From Bradyrhizobium sp. CCGE-LA001 (GTDB lineage Bacteria; Pseudomonadota; Alphaproteobacteria; Rhizobiales; Xanthobacteraceae): 64,000 nucleotides of DNA. The stretch spans positions 3,775,501 to 3,839,500 of the forward strand of contig NZ_CP013949.1 in the NCBI RefSeq assembly GCF_000296215.2, written 5' to 3'. A model generated the notes under the pieces. It was given only the letters and a program-made list of their open reading frames with translations. It was not told the DNA's origin and made no database searches. Below, piece after piece: positions 32,658-42,284 of the stretch. Made by a program: the position numbers and the translations under genes. Position 1 is the stretch's first letter, and the number at the start of each line of letters is the position of its first letter.

Positions 32658-34054
32658 CGCAGGTTCCTTTTCTCCGCACCGGGAGCCGATTTCGGCCCGG
32701 CACTCGGGACTTTGCGCCGGGTGCCACGACCGGTGCGGCCGATCGTCCTGACAAGCCAGTGCGCCGTGCGCAACAGGCGGGCATCGTTGCCGCGGCGACC
32801 GACAAGCTGAACGCCCAGCGGAAGGCCCGTTTCGGAGCTCATCAAGGGCAGGCTGATGGCGGGTACGCCGAGATAGGTCCAAAGCGTGCAGAAAACCGGG
32901 TTGCCGGTTGTCTCGATTCCGGGCGCCTCGCCCGGCGCTGCGGGCGTCAGGATGGCGTCGTATTCGTCGAAGATATGGTCCAGCGCCTGGTTGAGCGGCT
33001 CAATCCCGGACAGTGCGTTGCGATAGTCCAGGGCGAGATGCGTTCGGCCGCGCTCGATCGCCTGCCGCAGCGGTGTGCTCAGTCTGTCGCCGCCTCGTTC
33101 GTAATCGCGGCGCAGATTGTGCGCCATATCAACTTCCATGATGATGCGGTGCATATCGACGGCTTTGTCGAACCGGGCCCCGAGCTCGACTTCGCTCGGC
33201 GCGTCACCCAGAACATCGACGAGCTCGGCAAAGGCATCACGCGTCACCGGCTCGGCCTGATCCCAGACAGGAGAGCGCACGAAGGCAAATCGCGGTGGCA
33301 ACGGCGGCTCGCTCCCCGCTACGGCGGTGAAAGGCGGACACGCAACGGGCCTTGTGTCCGGATCATCGTCGTCGAAGCCGACCAGGATCTCGGCGAGCAG
33401 GGCCACGTCCTCGACGCTGCGCCCGAACATGCCGACATGATCGAGCGTGCGGGACAATTCGAGCGCCCCGCTGCGCGGAATGAGGCCATGCGTGGGCTTG
33501 AAGCCGACCACGCCGCAGAAGGCGGCGGGACGGATCACCGAGCCGTTGGTCTGCGAGCCGATGGCACCCGGCACCATCAGCGCCGCAACCGCCGCAGCGG
33601 AGCCCGAGGACGATCCGCCGGGCGTGCGAGCCGTGTCGTGCGGATTTCGGGTCTTCCCGGGATTGTAGTACGCGTACTCGGTGGTCACCGTCTTGCCGAG
33701 GATCACCGCGCCCGCCGTCCGCAGACGCGCCACGGCCGCCGCATCGCGCCGCGGCGTGCGTCCGGCCCAGAGGTCTGATCCGAATTCCGTCGGCATGTCG
33801 CCGGTGTCGAAGATATCCTTGATGCCCACGGGCACGCCATGCAGCGGGCCCACAGCCTTGCCATGCTTGCGATGATCGTCGGCGGCCTCGGCCTGCCGCA
33901 TCGCGTGGTCGCGGTCGAGGAACGCCCACGCCTGGATATCGGGATCGACCTCGTCAATGCGCCTGAGGCAGTCGGCGACAAGTTCGGTCGAACTGAGGCG
34001 GCCGTCGCGGATGCTGGTCGCGGCTTCCGTGAGGCCGAGCGCGTTGAGACTCAT
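32654..34054 (-). CDS. amidase signature enzyme
   Basis: A 466-residue amidase. The Ser-cisSer-Lys triad can be read as Lys79 in VGIKDIFDTGDM, the glycine/serine loop TPGGSSSGSAAAV (about 144-156) and QTNGSVIRPAAF (nucleophile region near 172). It hydrolyses an amide to the acid and ammonia in the cytosol. Lying between the TRAP permease genes and the 56-residue membrane gene in one operon, it probably acts on the imported substrate or a product of it. ATG 34054 opens MSLNALGLTEA. The longer frame upstream has no support. Confidence 0.9.
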   Translation of the reverse strand: MSLNALGLTEAATSIRDGRLSSTELVADCLRRIDEVDPDIQAWAFLDRDHAMRQAEAADDHRKHGKAVGPLHGVPVGIKDIFDTGDMPTEFGSDLWAGRTPRRDAAAVARLRTAGAVILGKTVTTEYAYYNPGKTRNPHDTARTPGGSSSGSAAAVAALMVPGAIGSQTNGSVIRPAAFCGVVGFKPTHGLIPRSGALELSRTLDHVGMFGRSVEDVALLAEILVGFDDDDPDTRPVACPPFTAVAGSEPPLPPRFAFVRSPVWDQAEPVTRDAFAELVDVLGDAPSEVELGARFDKAVDMHRIIMEVDMAHNLRRDYERGGDRLSTPLRQAIERGRTHLALDYRNALSGIEPLNQALDHIFDEYDAILTPAAPGEAPGIETTGNPVFCTLWTYLGVPAISLPLMSSETGLPLGVQLVGRRGNDARLLRTAHWLVRTIGRTGRGTRRKVPSAGPKSAPGAEKRNLR

Positions 34055-34085
34055 TCGCCGACTTTCTGCGGTTTGTCGGGTTCGC

Positions 34086-35435
34086 TCATCGCGATCCATA
34101 GAGATAGGTGGGCAGCCACAATGCGATCTCCGGGAAGATGTAGACCAGCCCCATGGTGAGGAAGACCAGGCCGACAAAGGGAAGCGCGCCTGAGAAGATG
34201 TCGGTCAGCTTCACCTGAGGCGGCGCCACGCCCTTCAGATAGAAGGCCGCCATCGCGACCGGCGGCGTATTGAACGCCGTCTGCGTGTTCAGCGCCACCA
34301 GGATGCCGAAGAAGATCGGATCGATGCCGTACTGGGGAAGCAGCGGCAGGAAGATCGGCACGAAGATGATGATGATCTCGGTCCATTCCAGCGGCCAGCC
34401 GAGCAGGAAGATGATCACCTGCGTCAGCAGCAGGAATTGGATCGGCGAAAGGTCCATCGAGGTGAAGAACTGCTCCACCACCGACTGTCCGCCAAGCACT
34501 GCAAACACCGCTGAAAACGTCCACGACCCGATGAACAGGTAGCAAACCATCGCGGTGGCGCGCACGGTCAGATAGACCGATTCGCGCAGCATCTCGTAGT
34601 TGAGCGAGCGATAGGCGGCGGCCAGAACCATGCTCATGAGGGCACCCACCGCGGCCGCCTCGGATGGCGTTGCCAGGCCAAACAGGATCGCGCCGAGCAC
34701 CGAAACGATAAGCAGCGCAAGTGGCAGGAATGACGTGGCAACCGCCCAGACGACCGTGGAGATCGGCACGTCGGTCTGCTCGCGCGGCAGCTTCGGCGCC
34801 AGCGCGGGATTGATGATCGCGCGTGTCATTGCATAGAGGACGTAGAGGCCAGCCAGCATGAATCCCGGGAAGAATGCGGCCGCATAAAGCTTGACCGCCG
34901 AAACGCCGGCGGTCGCCGCATAGACGATCAGGAGAATGCTCGGCGGAATCAGAATGCCGAGGCAGCCACCGGCACAGACAACGCCCGCCGACAGCTTGGT
35001 GTCGTAGCCGGCTCGCAGCATCGCGGGCAATGCCAACAGCCCCATCAGCGTGACAACGGCGCCGACGATGCCGGTGGCGGTCGCGAACATCGCGCAGGTG
35101 ATCAGCGTGGCCACCGCGAGCGCGCCCGGCACGTTTTTCATCGACAATTGCAGCGAGTAGAACAGTCGGTCGAGAATGTTCGCGCGCTCGACCAAATAGC
35201 CCATGAACAGGAAGAGCGGGACCGCGACCAGCACGTCACTGGATGTGACCTCGAACGTCTTCTGCACCAGCAGAGTGAAGATGCGGTTCTGGAAGAAGTC
35301 CTGACCGGGGGTGTAGTAGGCGTAGTAGCCGAACGAGACGCCCATCGCCATCAGCGTGAAGGCGATCGGGAAGCCGAGCATGATGATGAAGATGAAGAGG
35401 CCCAGCATCAGCATGCCGATTTGAGGATCGGTCAT
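34086..35435 (-). CDS. TRAP transporter large permease (DctM type)
   Basis: A 449-residue integral membrane protein with about 12 hydrophobic segments. Family patterns include the opening LMLGLFIFIIMLGFPIAFTLM, ATGIVGAVVTLMGLLALPAML and GGCLGILIPPSI near residue 155. It moves the substrate with a sodium gradient together with DctQ and the binding protein. Its start overlaps the DctQ stop by 4 bases (ATGA), typical of these operons. Confidence 0.92.
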   Translation of the reverse strand: MTDPQIGMLMLGLFIFIIMLGFPIAFTLMAMGVSFGYYAYYTPGQDFFQNRIFTLLVQKTFEVTSSDVLVAVPLFLFMGYLVERANILDRLFYSLQLSMKNVPGALAVATLITCAMFATATGIVGAVVTLMGLLALPAMLRAGYDTKLSAGVVCAGGCLGILIPPSILLIVYAATAGVSAVKLYAAAFFPGFMLAGLYVLYAMTRAIINPALAPKLPREQTDVPISTVVWAVATSFLPLALLIVSVLGAILFGLATPSEAAAVGALMSMVLAAAYRSLNYEMLRESVYLTVRATAMVCYLFIGSWTFSAVFAVLGGQSVVEQFFTSMDLSPIQFLLLTQVIIFLLGWPLEWTEIIIIFVPIFLPLLPQYGIDPIFFGILVALNTQTAFNTPPVAMAAFYLKGVAPPQVKLTDIFSGALPFVGLVFLTMGLVYIFPEIALWLPTYLYGSR

Positions 35436-36034
35436 GCGCCTGGTCCTTTCTCGTTGTGCAGCTCAGCCGCGTGTTGCTGATGTTCGCGGATGACGACGCT
35501 CTCGGTCTCCTCCACGTCGTGGAGGCGCTGCGGCCATTGGCCGGTGCGGATGCACAGCACACAACGAATGATTTCCGCGATCCCTTGCAGAAACAGAAGG
35601 AAGCCGGTGAGCGGGATCAGCGCCTTCAGCGGAAACACCGGCACGCCGGCCGGACTGAAGATGCTGACTTCGCGGAATCGAATCGACATCTGTGCGTAGT
35701 TCCAGCCCGAATACATCAGCGCCGCGATCGCCGGCAGGAAGAACAGGATGTACAGGACGAGGTCCATCGTCGCCTGGGTGCGCGGCGACCAGAGGCGGTA
35801 AACCACGTCAGCGCGCACATGGCCATTGCGCGAGAGCGTATACGCGCCGGCCATCAGGAACATCGCGCCATAGGTGATGTAGCTGATGTCGAAAGCCCAG
35901 GTGGTCGGCGCTCGCAGCACGTAGCGCACGAATACCTCGTAGCTGACACCCAGTGTGAGGACGAGAATCAACCAGGCGAACGCCTTGCCGACCCACGTGC
36001 TGAGCTCATCGATGAAGAACAGGAATTTCGTCAT
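35432..36034 (-). CDS. TRAP transporter small permease (DctQ type)
   Basis: A 200-residue protein with four membrane helices and a C-terminal charged tail rich in Glu/His. The pattern RYVLRAPTTWAFDISYITYGAMFLMAGAY matches the DctQ family. ATG 36034 opens MTKFLFFIDEL. The longer frame adds an unlikely LLAAGS start. It works as a complex with the DctM protein encoded just downstream. Confidence 0.9.
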   Translation of the reverse strand: MTKFLFFIDELSTWVGKAFAWLILVLTLGVSYEVFVRYVLRAPTTWAFDISYITYGAMFLMAGAYTLSRNGHVRADVVYRLWSPRTQATMDLVLYILFFLPAIAALMYSGWNYAQMSIRFREVSIFSPAGVPVFPLKALIPLTGFLLFLQGIAEIIRCVLCIRTGQWPQRLHDVEETESVVIREHQQHAAELHNEKGPGA

Positions 36035-36150
36035 GCGAGCTGAGCCCGCTGCGAGCAGCACATGTGGATGTCCCCCTCTTAATTCGTGGACGGCGCTTCA
36101 ATTGCGCCGCCCTTCCCGATGTCGTCTTCCGCGGTCCGCGGCGATGGCCG

Positions 36151-37278
36151 TCACACCTTGAGCACGCCCGGAAAGTGATGCTCGAAGGCGCCGCGGTAGT
36201 CCGTCGCGTTGTTCATGTTGTAGTAAACCACGCGGCGCACCCATTCCTTCTGGGAGTCCATGACCTTCTTCATGAACGGATCCGAGCCGAGCTGGGCGAT
36301 CAGGCCGTCCCAGGCCTTGATCTGCGCGTCGAACACCGATTTCGGCGTCCGCACGACGTTGACCTTGTTCTTTTCGATCAGCTCCTGCAGGTCCTTCGAA
36401 TAATAATCCATGGCCTTCCATTCGTTGGCGGAGGACACGGCTTCGGCGGCGTATTGCAGGATTGCCTGCTGTTCCTTCGGCAGCGCGTTGAATTTGGTCC
36501 GGTTGAACATGATCTCGAAATATTCCGTCGCCTGATGATGGCTGCCCATCATGTAGTTCTTGGCGACATCCTGCGCGCCGAAGCGCCGGTCCGAGGTCGG
36601 ATTGTTGAACTCGAATCCGTCGATCACGCCGCGCTCCATCGCGGGCACGATCTCGCCGCCGGGCAGCTGTGCGACGGATGCGCCCATCGCCTGGAAGAGA
36701 TCGGCGGCCAGACCCACCGTGCGATACTTCAGGCCCTTGAGATCGGCGTCACTGGTGATCGGCTTCTTGAACCAGCCGAGCGGCTGGGTCGGCATCGGCA
36801 TGGCGAAGAAGCTCTTGATGTTGACGTTCATGATCTTGGTCTGGAGCTCCTCGAACAGCTCCTTGCCGCCGCCATTGTGGATCCAGCCGAGGCCTTCGTT
36901 GGCGTTGAATCCGAACACCGGGCCCGTACCGAACAGCGATGCGGCCTTGTGCTTGCCGTACCAGTAGACGGTGACCGTGTGTGCTGCGTCGAGCTGGCCG
37001 CCATGAACGCCATCGAACACCTGGAAGGGATGCACGACCGAGCCGCCGACGAGATAGTCGATGCGCAACCGGCCTCCGGCCATATCGTTGACGCGCTTCA
37101 CATAATCTTCGGCCATCTCGTTGAAGACATCGGCCTTGCCCCATGAGCCCTGCATCCTCAGGGCTACCGTTTGCGCCCGGCTGACTTGCGGCATGGCGAT
37201 GGTGGCAGCGCCGGCCGCACCGGCGGTCAGCAAGAATTTGCGACGCGTGGTTCTGGTCTTTTCAGACTTCGCAGTCAT
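36151..37278 (-). CDS. TRAP substrate-binding protein with Tat signal (TakP-like)
   Basis: A 375-residue periplasmic binding protein. The twin-arginine signal TRRKFLLTAGAAG is followed by a hydrophobic stretch ending SRAQ. The core shows LKGLKYRTVGLAADLFQAMG with the binding Arg, and VPAMERGVIDGFEFNNP. It resembles 2-oxoacid/TakP-type binding proteins more than C4-dicarboxylate DctP. ATG 37278 follows GGAGGACG. The genes after it encode DctQ, DctM, amidase and a small membrane protein, so the operon imports one organic acid or amide. Confidence 0.9.
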   Translation of the reverse strand: MTAKSEKTRTTRRKFLLTAGAAGAATIAMPQVSRAQTVALRMQGSWGKADVFNEMAEDYVKRVNDMAGGRLRIDYLVGGSVVHPFQVFDGVHGGQLDAAHTVTVYWYGKHKAASLFGTGPVFGFNANEGLGWIHNGGGKELFEELQTKIMNVNIKSFFAMPMPTQPLGWFKKPITSDADLKGLKYRTVGLAADLFQAMGASVAQLPGGEIVPAMERGVIDGFEFNNPTSDRRFGAQDVAKNYMMGSHHQATEYFEIMFNRTKFNALPKEQQAILQYAAEAVSSANEWKAMDYYSKDLQELIEKNKVNVVRTPKSVFDAQIKAWDGLIAQLGSDPFMKKVMDSQKEWVRRVVYYNMNNATDYRGAFEHHFPGVLKV

Positions 37279-37628
37279 GGACGTCCTCCTGGCGGCTTTG
37301 TTGTTGGAACGCGTTTCGCTGCGTTTTTCGTTGATAACCGCTGGAGGTAGGCCGCATTCCAGCGACTTTGATCGCAGTTTGGACACATTGCCGCCATCCG
37401 GCAAGCGGCCCCGGTGTCGCATTGTTGGTCTTCGCGATCCCGCTCGGGCTCCGCGCAGCCGCATATTCATGCGCTGTCGCGGCGCAGCAAAGATGCGAGC
37501 ATCTCTCTGGGCGGCTGTGCCGTGATCGTCGCGCGATGACGATCCGGAAATCCGTGTCCCGCCGGGCTTCCCCTGGGGGCCCGCATGGCCTATGACGCTG
37601 CAACGCAAAAACCCCCCAAAATGACCTC
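37279..37628. other. 350-base divergent gap
   Basis: Separates the TRAP operon (minus) from the ABC-F gene (plus) and must contain both promoters. No reading frame looks coding. The long minus-strand extension of the binding-protein frame through this region is low-quality and not used. Confidence 0.5.
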
Positions 37629-39251
37629 ATGATCCGCCTCGACAACGTCAGCAAGCAAGCCGGCCACCAGATCCTGTTCATCGAAGCCTCCGCGGCCCTC
37701 AACAAGGGCGAGAAGATCGGCCTCGTCGGCCCGAACGGCGCCGGCAAGACCACTCTGTTCCGGATGATCGCCGGCGAGGAGCTGCCCGACGAGGGGCAGG
37801 TCTCGACCGATCGCGGCATCACCATCGGCTATTTCAACCAGGACGTCGGCGAGATGTCCGGCCACAGCGCCGTGGCCGAGGTGATGAACGGCGCGGGGCC
37901 CGTCAGCGAGGTCGCCGCCGAGCTGCGCGAGCTCGAGGCCGCCATGGCGGACCCTGACAAGGCCGATGAAATGGACGAGATCATTGCCCGCTATGGCGAG
38001 GTGCAGCACCGCTTCGAGGAGCTCGACGGCTACGCGCTCGACGGCCGGGCGCGCGAGGCACTGTCCGGCCTCGGCTTCAGCCAGGAGATGATGGACGGCG
38101 ACGTCGGCAAACTCTCCGGCGGCTGGAAGATGCGCGTGGCGCTGGCGCGCATTCTCCTGATGCGTCCCGACGTGATGCTGCTCGACGAGCCGAGCAACCA
38201 TCTCGATCTCGAAAGCCTGATCTGGCTGGAAAAGTTCCTGCACGATTACGAAGGCACGCTCTTGATGACCTCGCACGACCGCGAGTTCATCAACCGCGTG
38301 ATCTCCAAGGTGATCGAGATCGATTCCGGTTCGCTCACCACCTACACGGGCGATTACGAGTTCTACGAGCAGCAGCGGGCGCAGAACGAGAAGCAGCAGC
38401 AGGCGCAGTTCGAGCGGCAGCAGGCCATGCTGGCCAAGGAGATCAAGTTCATCGAGCGCTTCAAGGCGCGCGCCTCGCACGCGGCGCAGGTGCAGAGCCG
38501 GGTCAAGAAGCTGGACAAGATCGAGCGGGTCGAGCCGCCGCGCCGGCGCCAGAGCGTCGCGTTCGACTTCCCGCCGGCGCCGCGCTCGGGCGAGGATGTC
38601 GTCTCGCTGAAGAACGTGCACAAGGGTTACGGCTCAAAGCGCATCTATGACGGGCTCGACTTCATGATCCGCCGGAGGGAGCGCTGGTGCGTGATGGGCG
38701 TCAACGGCGCCGGCAAATCGACGCTGCTCAAGCTCGTCGCCGGTGCGAGCGAGCCCGACGAGGGCACCGTGGCGGTCGGAGGCAGCGTCAAGATGGGCTA
38801 TTTCGCCCAGCACGCGATGGACCTGCTCGACGGCGAGCGCACCGTGTTCCAGTCGCTGGAGGACGCGTTTCCGACCGCGGGGCAGGGCAGCCTGCGCGCG
38901 CTCGCCGGCTGCTTCGGCTTCTCCGGCGACGATGTCGAGAAGCGCTGCCGCGTGCTCTCGGGCGGCGAGAAGGCGCGGCTCGTGATGGCCAAGATGCTGT
39001 TCGATCCGCCGAACTTTTTGGTGCTGGACGAGCCGACCAACCATCTCGACCTCGCCACCAAGGAGATGCTGATCACCGCGCTGTCGGATTTCGAGGGCAC
39101 TATGCTGTTCGTCTCGCACGACCGGCATTTCCTCAGCGTCCTGTCGAACCGCGTGCTGGAGCTGACGCCGGACGGCATCCATCAGTATGGCGGCGGCTAC
39201 ACGGAATATGTGGCACGAACTGGCCAGGAGGCGCCGGGGCTGCGGAGCTAG
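37629..39251 (+). CDS. ABC-F family ATPase
   Basis: A 540-residue protein of two ATP-binding cassettes without membrane segments. The first has GPNGAGKTTL, LSGGWKMRVALARI and LLDEPSNHLD. The second has GVNGAGKSTL, LSGGEKARLVMAKM and VLDEPTNHLD. Between them lies the charged linker (about 245-300) rich in Gln/Lys/Arg typical of ABC-F proteins, which act on ribosomes in translation or resistance. The branch (Uup, EttA, YheS type) is not certain. The linker looks nearest to YheS/YbiT. Confidence 0.92.
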   Translation: MIRLDNVSKQAGHQILFIEASAALNKGEKIGLVGPNGAGKTTLFRMIAGEELPDEGQVSTDRGITIGYFNQDVGEMSGHSAVAEVMNGAGPVSEVAAELRELEAAMADPDKADEMDEIIARYGEVQHRFEELDGYALDGRAREALSGLGFSQEMMDGDVGKLSGGWKMRVALARILLMRPDVMLLDEPSNHLDLESLIWLEKFLHDYEGTLLMTSHDREFINRVISKVIEIDSGSLTTYTGDYEFYEQQRAQNEKQQQAQFERQQAMLAKEIKFIERFKARASHAAQVQSRVKKLDKIERVEPPRRRQSVAFDFPPAPRSGEDVVSLKNVHKGYGSKRIYDGLDFMIRRRERWCVMGVNGAGKSTLLKLVAGASEPDEGTVAVGGSVKMGYFAQHAMDLLDGERTVFQSLEDAFPTAGQGSLRALAGCFGFSGDDVEKRCRVLSGGEKARLVMAKMLFDPPNFLVLDEPTNHLDLATKEMLITALSDFEGTMLFVSHDRHFLSVLSNRVLELTPDGIHQYGGGYTEYVARTGQEAPGLRS

Positions 39252-39323
39252 CGTTCCAGTCCCTCTGCCTTGACGCGTTGATGCCTCGCGCTACGCTCCC
39301 TCCAAAAACGGGAGTGAACAGCC

Positions 39324-40199
39324 ATGAAGCAACTGCGGATCGGCGACATCACCATCGATGCGGTGATCGAGCGGGAAGGGCCGTGGCGGCGGCCGCAGGA
39401 CTTTTTCCCAACCTATGATGAGGGGATCTTCAAGCGCCATCTGCCGACAATGGAGCCGGAGGTGTTCGACGCCGCGCGCGGCATGATGGTGATCACCTAC
39501 CAGACCTTCGTGGTGCGGACGCCGCGCTACACCATCCTGGTCGACACCTGCACCGGCGAGGACAAGGGCCATCCACCGCCGTTCGATTTCCCCGGCAAGG
39601 CGCGTTGGCGCAACGAATTGTTCGCGCTCGGCATCTCTTTCGAGCAGATCGATTACGTGTTCTGCACGCATCTGCACATCGACCATACCGGCTGGAATAC
39701 GACGCTGCGCGACGGGCGCTGGGTGCCGACATTCCCGAACGCGAAGTATGTTTTTCACAAGGGCGAGTATGCGGCCTGGGAGGCCGAGCATGCCAAGGGC
39801 AACAATCCGCCGGGGACGGTGTTTCGCGACAATTGCCTGCCGATCGTCGAAGCGGGCCAGGCGCTATTGGTGGATGACAACTATGCGCTCGACGATACCG
39901 TGACGCTGACGCCCACGCCGGGGCATTCGCCCTGCCATTGCTGCGTGAATATCGTCTCCAAAGGCCAGCGCGCGGTGGTGGCCGGCGATCTCATGCATCA
40001 CCAGATCCAGTGCCGCGAGCCGGACTGGTCGGCGAAGCCGGATTGGGATCCGCAGCAGTCGGCGGTATCGCGACGAAAATTCTTCGCGTCAGTTGCGGAT
40101 ACGGACACGCTGATCCTGCCGGTGCATTTCCCGACGCCCACGGTGGGGCTGATCAAGCCGTTGGGCGATGCGTTCGATTACAGGTTCAAACGGGAGTAA
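39324..40199 (+). CDS. metallo-beta-lactamase-fold hydrolase
   Basis: A 291-residue MBL-fold enzyme. The zinc motif is CTHLHIDHTGWN (about residues 111-122), with later metal-binding HSPCHC and GDLMHH. These are in the order expected for a two-zinc hydrolase. Neighbours in the family include lactonases and arylsulfatase-like enzymes, so quorum-signal or lactone cleavage is one possibility. There is no signal peptide. ATG 39324 follows ACGGGAG at a somewhat long spacing. Confidence 0.85.
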   Translation: MKQLRIGDITIDAVIEREGPWRRPQDFFPTYDEGIFKRHLPTMEPEVFDAARGMMVITYQTFVVRTPRYTILVDTCTGEDKGHPPPFDFPGKARWRNELFALGISFEQIDYVFCTHLHIDHTGWNTTLRDGRWVPTFPNAKYVFHKGEYAAWEAEHAKGNNPPGTVFRDNCLPIVEAGQALLVDDNYALDDTVTLTPTPGHSPCHCCVNIVSKGQRAVVAGDLMHHQIQCREPDWSAKPDWDPQQSAVSRRKFFASVADTDTLILPVHFPTPTVGLIKPLGDAFDYRFKRE

Positions 40200-40210
40200 G
40201 GGGCGCCTCA

Positions 40211-40299
40211 TCGTCATGCCCGGGCTTGTCCCGGGCATCCACGCTCTTGCTTCTGAGTGCGCAGAACGTGGATGGCCGGGACAAGCCCGGCCATGACGG
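40211..40299. repeat. dispersed inverted repeat, family C
   Basis: Arms CGTCATGCCCGGGCTTGTCC and GGACAAGCCCGGCCATGACG face each other across a CCACG...CGTGG inner pair. It is a strong long hairpin filling the gap between two convergent genes. Confidence 0.85.
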
Positions 40300-40336
40300 A
40301 GTTCGTTTGGCGATCGGCCGCCAAATACGCGGCGCC

Positions 40337-40585
40337 TTACGCGCCGGTCTCGCACTTCTTCATGAAGCTGTTCTTGGCTGCGCCGGCGAGCGGCTTGCCG
40401 TCGGCGCTGACGGCCTTGGGTGTGCAGGCATCCGCCTTGCACTTCTTCAGGAACGAGGTCTTGGCGGCGCCGGCCAGCGGCTTGCCGTCCTTCCCGACGG
40501 CCTTGCTCTCGCAGGTCTCTTGCGCGAAGGCCGAGCCCGCCGCGAAGGTGGCAACGATCGCAGCGAGGAAAATCCGCTTCATCAT
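40337..40585 (-). CDS. PsiF-repeat secreted protein
   Basis: An 82-residue exported protein: a signal peptide ending SAFAQ, then two PsiF-type repeats. Each has a K-A-x-x-K/A-D-G-KPLAGAAK-x-SF-x-KKC pattern, starting near residues 28 and 56, with paired cysteines. psiF in E. coli is induced by phosphate starvation, with unknown function. ATG 40585 follows GGGAGA. No Pho box was seen upstream. Confidence 0.88.
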   Translation of the reverse strand: MMKRIFLAAIVATFAAGSAFAQETCESKAVGKDGKPLAGAAKTSFLKKCKADACTPKAVSADGKPLAGAAKNSFMKKCETGA

Positions 40586-40781
40586 GGGTGTCTCCCTAAA
40601 CCAGAAATGGCGCGGTGGATTGGAACCGGCAATCATGGCGCAATCAAGCAGGATCGAGGTCGTGCCCCCCGGTTGCCGGCCGATTTTTCGCGCGCGATCG
40701 GCAATCCTCTGTTGCACCGCTCGCTGACCCGGCTGCGCGATCCTGCTAGCGTCATGCCATCGACATGGAGGGAGTATCGTG

Positions 40782-41246
40782 ATGGACGCCGCGATCCCGA
40801 AGACCGAGGAAGTCACTGACCGGCATTCTCACCTGGTTCAGCCGCAAAGCATGGAATGGCAGAAGACGCGCTTTCCCGGCTGCGAGGCCAAGACGTTGCT
40901 GTTCGATCGCCGCACGGGCCTGATGACCGCCTTGATGCGCTTTGCGCCGGGATCCGTGCTGCCCGATCACGAGCATGTCGGCATCGAGCAGAGCTACGTC
41001 ATCGAAGGCGCGCTCGTCGACAAGGAGGGGCCGGCCAAGGGGATCGCCTGCAAGGCCGGCGAATTCATCTGGCGCGAGGCCGGCAGCCGGCATGCCGCCT
41101 GGTGCCCGGAGGGCGCCTTGATCCTGGCGATCTTCCAGGTGCCGAACAAGTTCTTTGAGGCTGACGGCCGCGTGGTCGATGCCGCCGGCCAGGACTGGGA
41201 TGAGACCTGGGGGCACACGGACGCGCAGCGGGCGCGGAGCAATTGA
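40782..41246 (+). CDS. ChrR-like cupin protein
   Basis: A 154-residue single cupin of the ChrR type. It shows RFAPGSVLPDHEHVGIEQSYVIEG (His ligands) and then GEFIWREAGSRHAAW. ChrR-type cupins are zinc anti-sigma factors or stand-alone metal-binding enzymes. No sigma gene adjoins, so the latter is likelier. ATG 40782 follows GGAGGGAG by 7 bases and is preferred over the GTG 3 bases before. Confidence 0.82.
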   Translation: MDAAIPKTEEVTDRHSHLVQPQSMEWQKTRFPGCEAKTLLFDRRTGLMTALMRFAPGSVLPDHEHVGIEQSYVIEGALVDKEGPAKGIACKAGEFIWREAGSRHAAWCPEGALILAIFQVPNKFFEADGRVVDAAGQDWDETWGHTDAQRARSN

Positions 41247-41252
41247 CCGGCG

Positions 41253-42215
41253 TCAAACGCCGCGCATCAGCAGGGCCTTGAAGTCGGCGCGTGCGCGCTG
41301 CGCCTCGGCGCGCGCGACGTCCGAGGCATCACCCATGCCGAAATAGCCGTGGATCAGGCCGGGGCCCTCGTGGTGCTTGACCCGGACGCCGGCAGCTTCC
41401 AGCGCCCGCGCATAGGCGGCGCCTTCATCGCGCAGCGGGTCGAACCAGGCGGTGGTGACGATAGCGGGCGCGACCCCGGCGAGCGATGCCGCGCGCAGTG
41501 GTGAGACGCGCCAGTCGGAAGCATGGCCGGGATCGGCGAGGTAATGACCGCAGAACCATTCCATCGTGGCACGCGTCAGGAAGTAGCCGTCGGCATTCTC
41601 GGCGCGTGAGGGATAGCGCGCGTTCTCGCGCGCATCGGCATAACCGCCGAGAACGTCGGTCACGGGATAGACCAGCAATTGCGCGGCGAGCTTGATGCCG
41701 GCATCGCGGCAGGCGATCGCGGTTGTCGCCGCGAGATTGCCACCGGCGCTATCGCCGGCAACACCAATGCGCTTTGCGTCGCCGCCAAATTCCGCGACGC
41801 GGTTGAAGATGTCGCTCACCGCGGCGAAGGCGTCCTCGAAGGCGCCGGGAAAGGGCGTCTCGGGCGGGCGGCGATAATCGACGGAGATGACGACCGCGCC
41901 GGTCTCGATCGCAAGGTTGCGCGCCTGCCGGTCGTGGGTTTCGAGATCGCCCGCAACCCAGCCGCCGCCATGGAAGAACACCACGGTCGGTGCCGGCGTG
42001 GGGCCGACCCGGTAGACGCGCGCATCGAGCGGGCCGGCGCCACCTTTCACCTTGATATCCTGCACGCTATCGACGCGCGGAGGCGGGATGGCGGCGCGCG
42101 AGGCAGCCAGTGCGCGCAAGGAATCGCGGGCGCTCTGTGGCGTCATGACCGTGGGATCACGCATCGGCATCAGCGGAATGATCTGGGCGATGACGGGATC
42201 GAGCGGCGCGGCCAT
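41253..42215 (-). CDS. alpha/beta-hydrolase esterase (HSL family)
   Basis: A 320-residue carboxylesterase. The HSL oxyanion motif HGGGWV lies near residue 83, and the nucleophile GDSAGGNL near 157. Asp and His follow in the FDPLRDEG and GLIHGYFG segments. ATG 42215 opens MAAPLDPVIAQ, as in the family. The long frame to 42788 covers the nitroreductase remnant and is not used. The substrate is probably a short-chain ester. Confidence 0.88.
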   Translation of the reverse strand: MAAPLDPVIAQIIPLMPMRDPTVMTPQSARDSLRALAASRAAIPPPRVDSVQDIKVKGGAGPLDARVYRVGPTPAPTVVFFHGGGWVAGDLETHDRQARNLAIETGAVVISVDYRRPPETPFPGAFEDAFAAVSDIFNRVAEFGGDAKRIGVAGDSAGGNLAATTAIACRDAGIKLAAQLLVYPVTDVLGGYADARENARYPSRAENADGYFLTRATMEWFCGHYLADPGHASDWRVSPLRAASLAGVAPAIVTTAWFDPLRDEGAAYARALEAAGVRVKHHEGPGLIHGYFGMGDASDVARAEAQRARADFKALLMRGV

Positions 42216-42284
42216 GGCGTGTCTCCTCGCGAGGTTCTTGGTCTTGTTGCGGGTTAGCATAGATTTTGAGCGGCGCATCGGCAA

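Noticed and set aside
36151..37608. Long start for the TRAP binding protein at 37608
   Set aside because: It adds 110 low-quality residues before a textbook Tat signal. ATG 37278 has a strong ribosome site.
40586..40781. Pho box upstream of the PsiF gene
   Set aside because: No pair of CTGTCAT-like repeats could be found between the two divergent genes.
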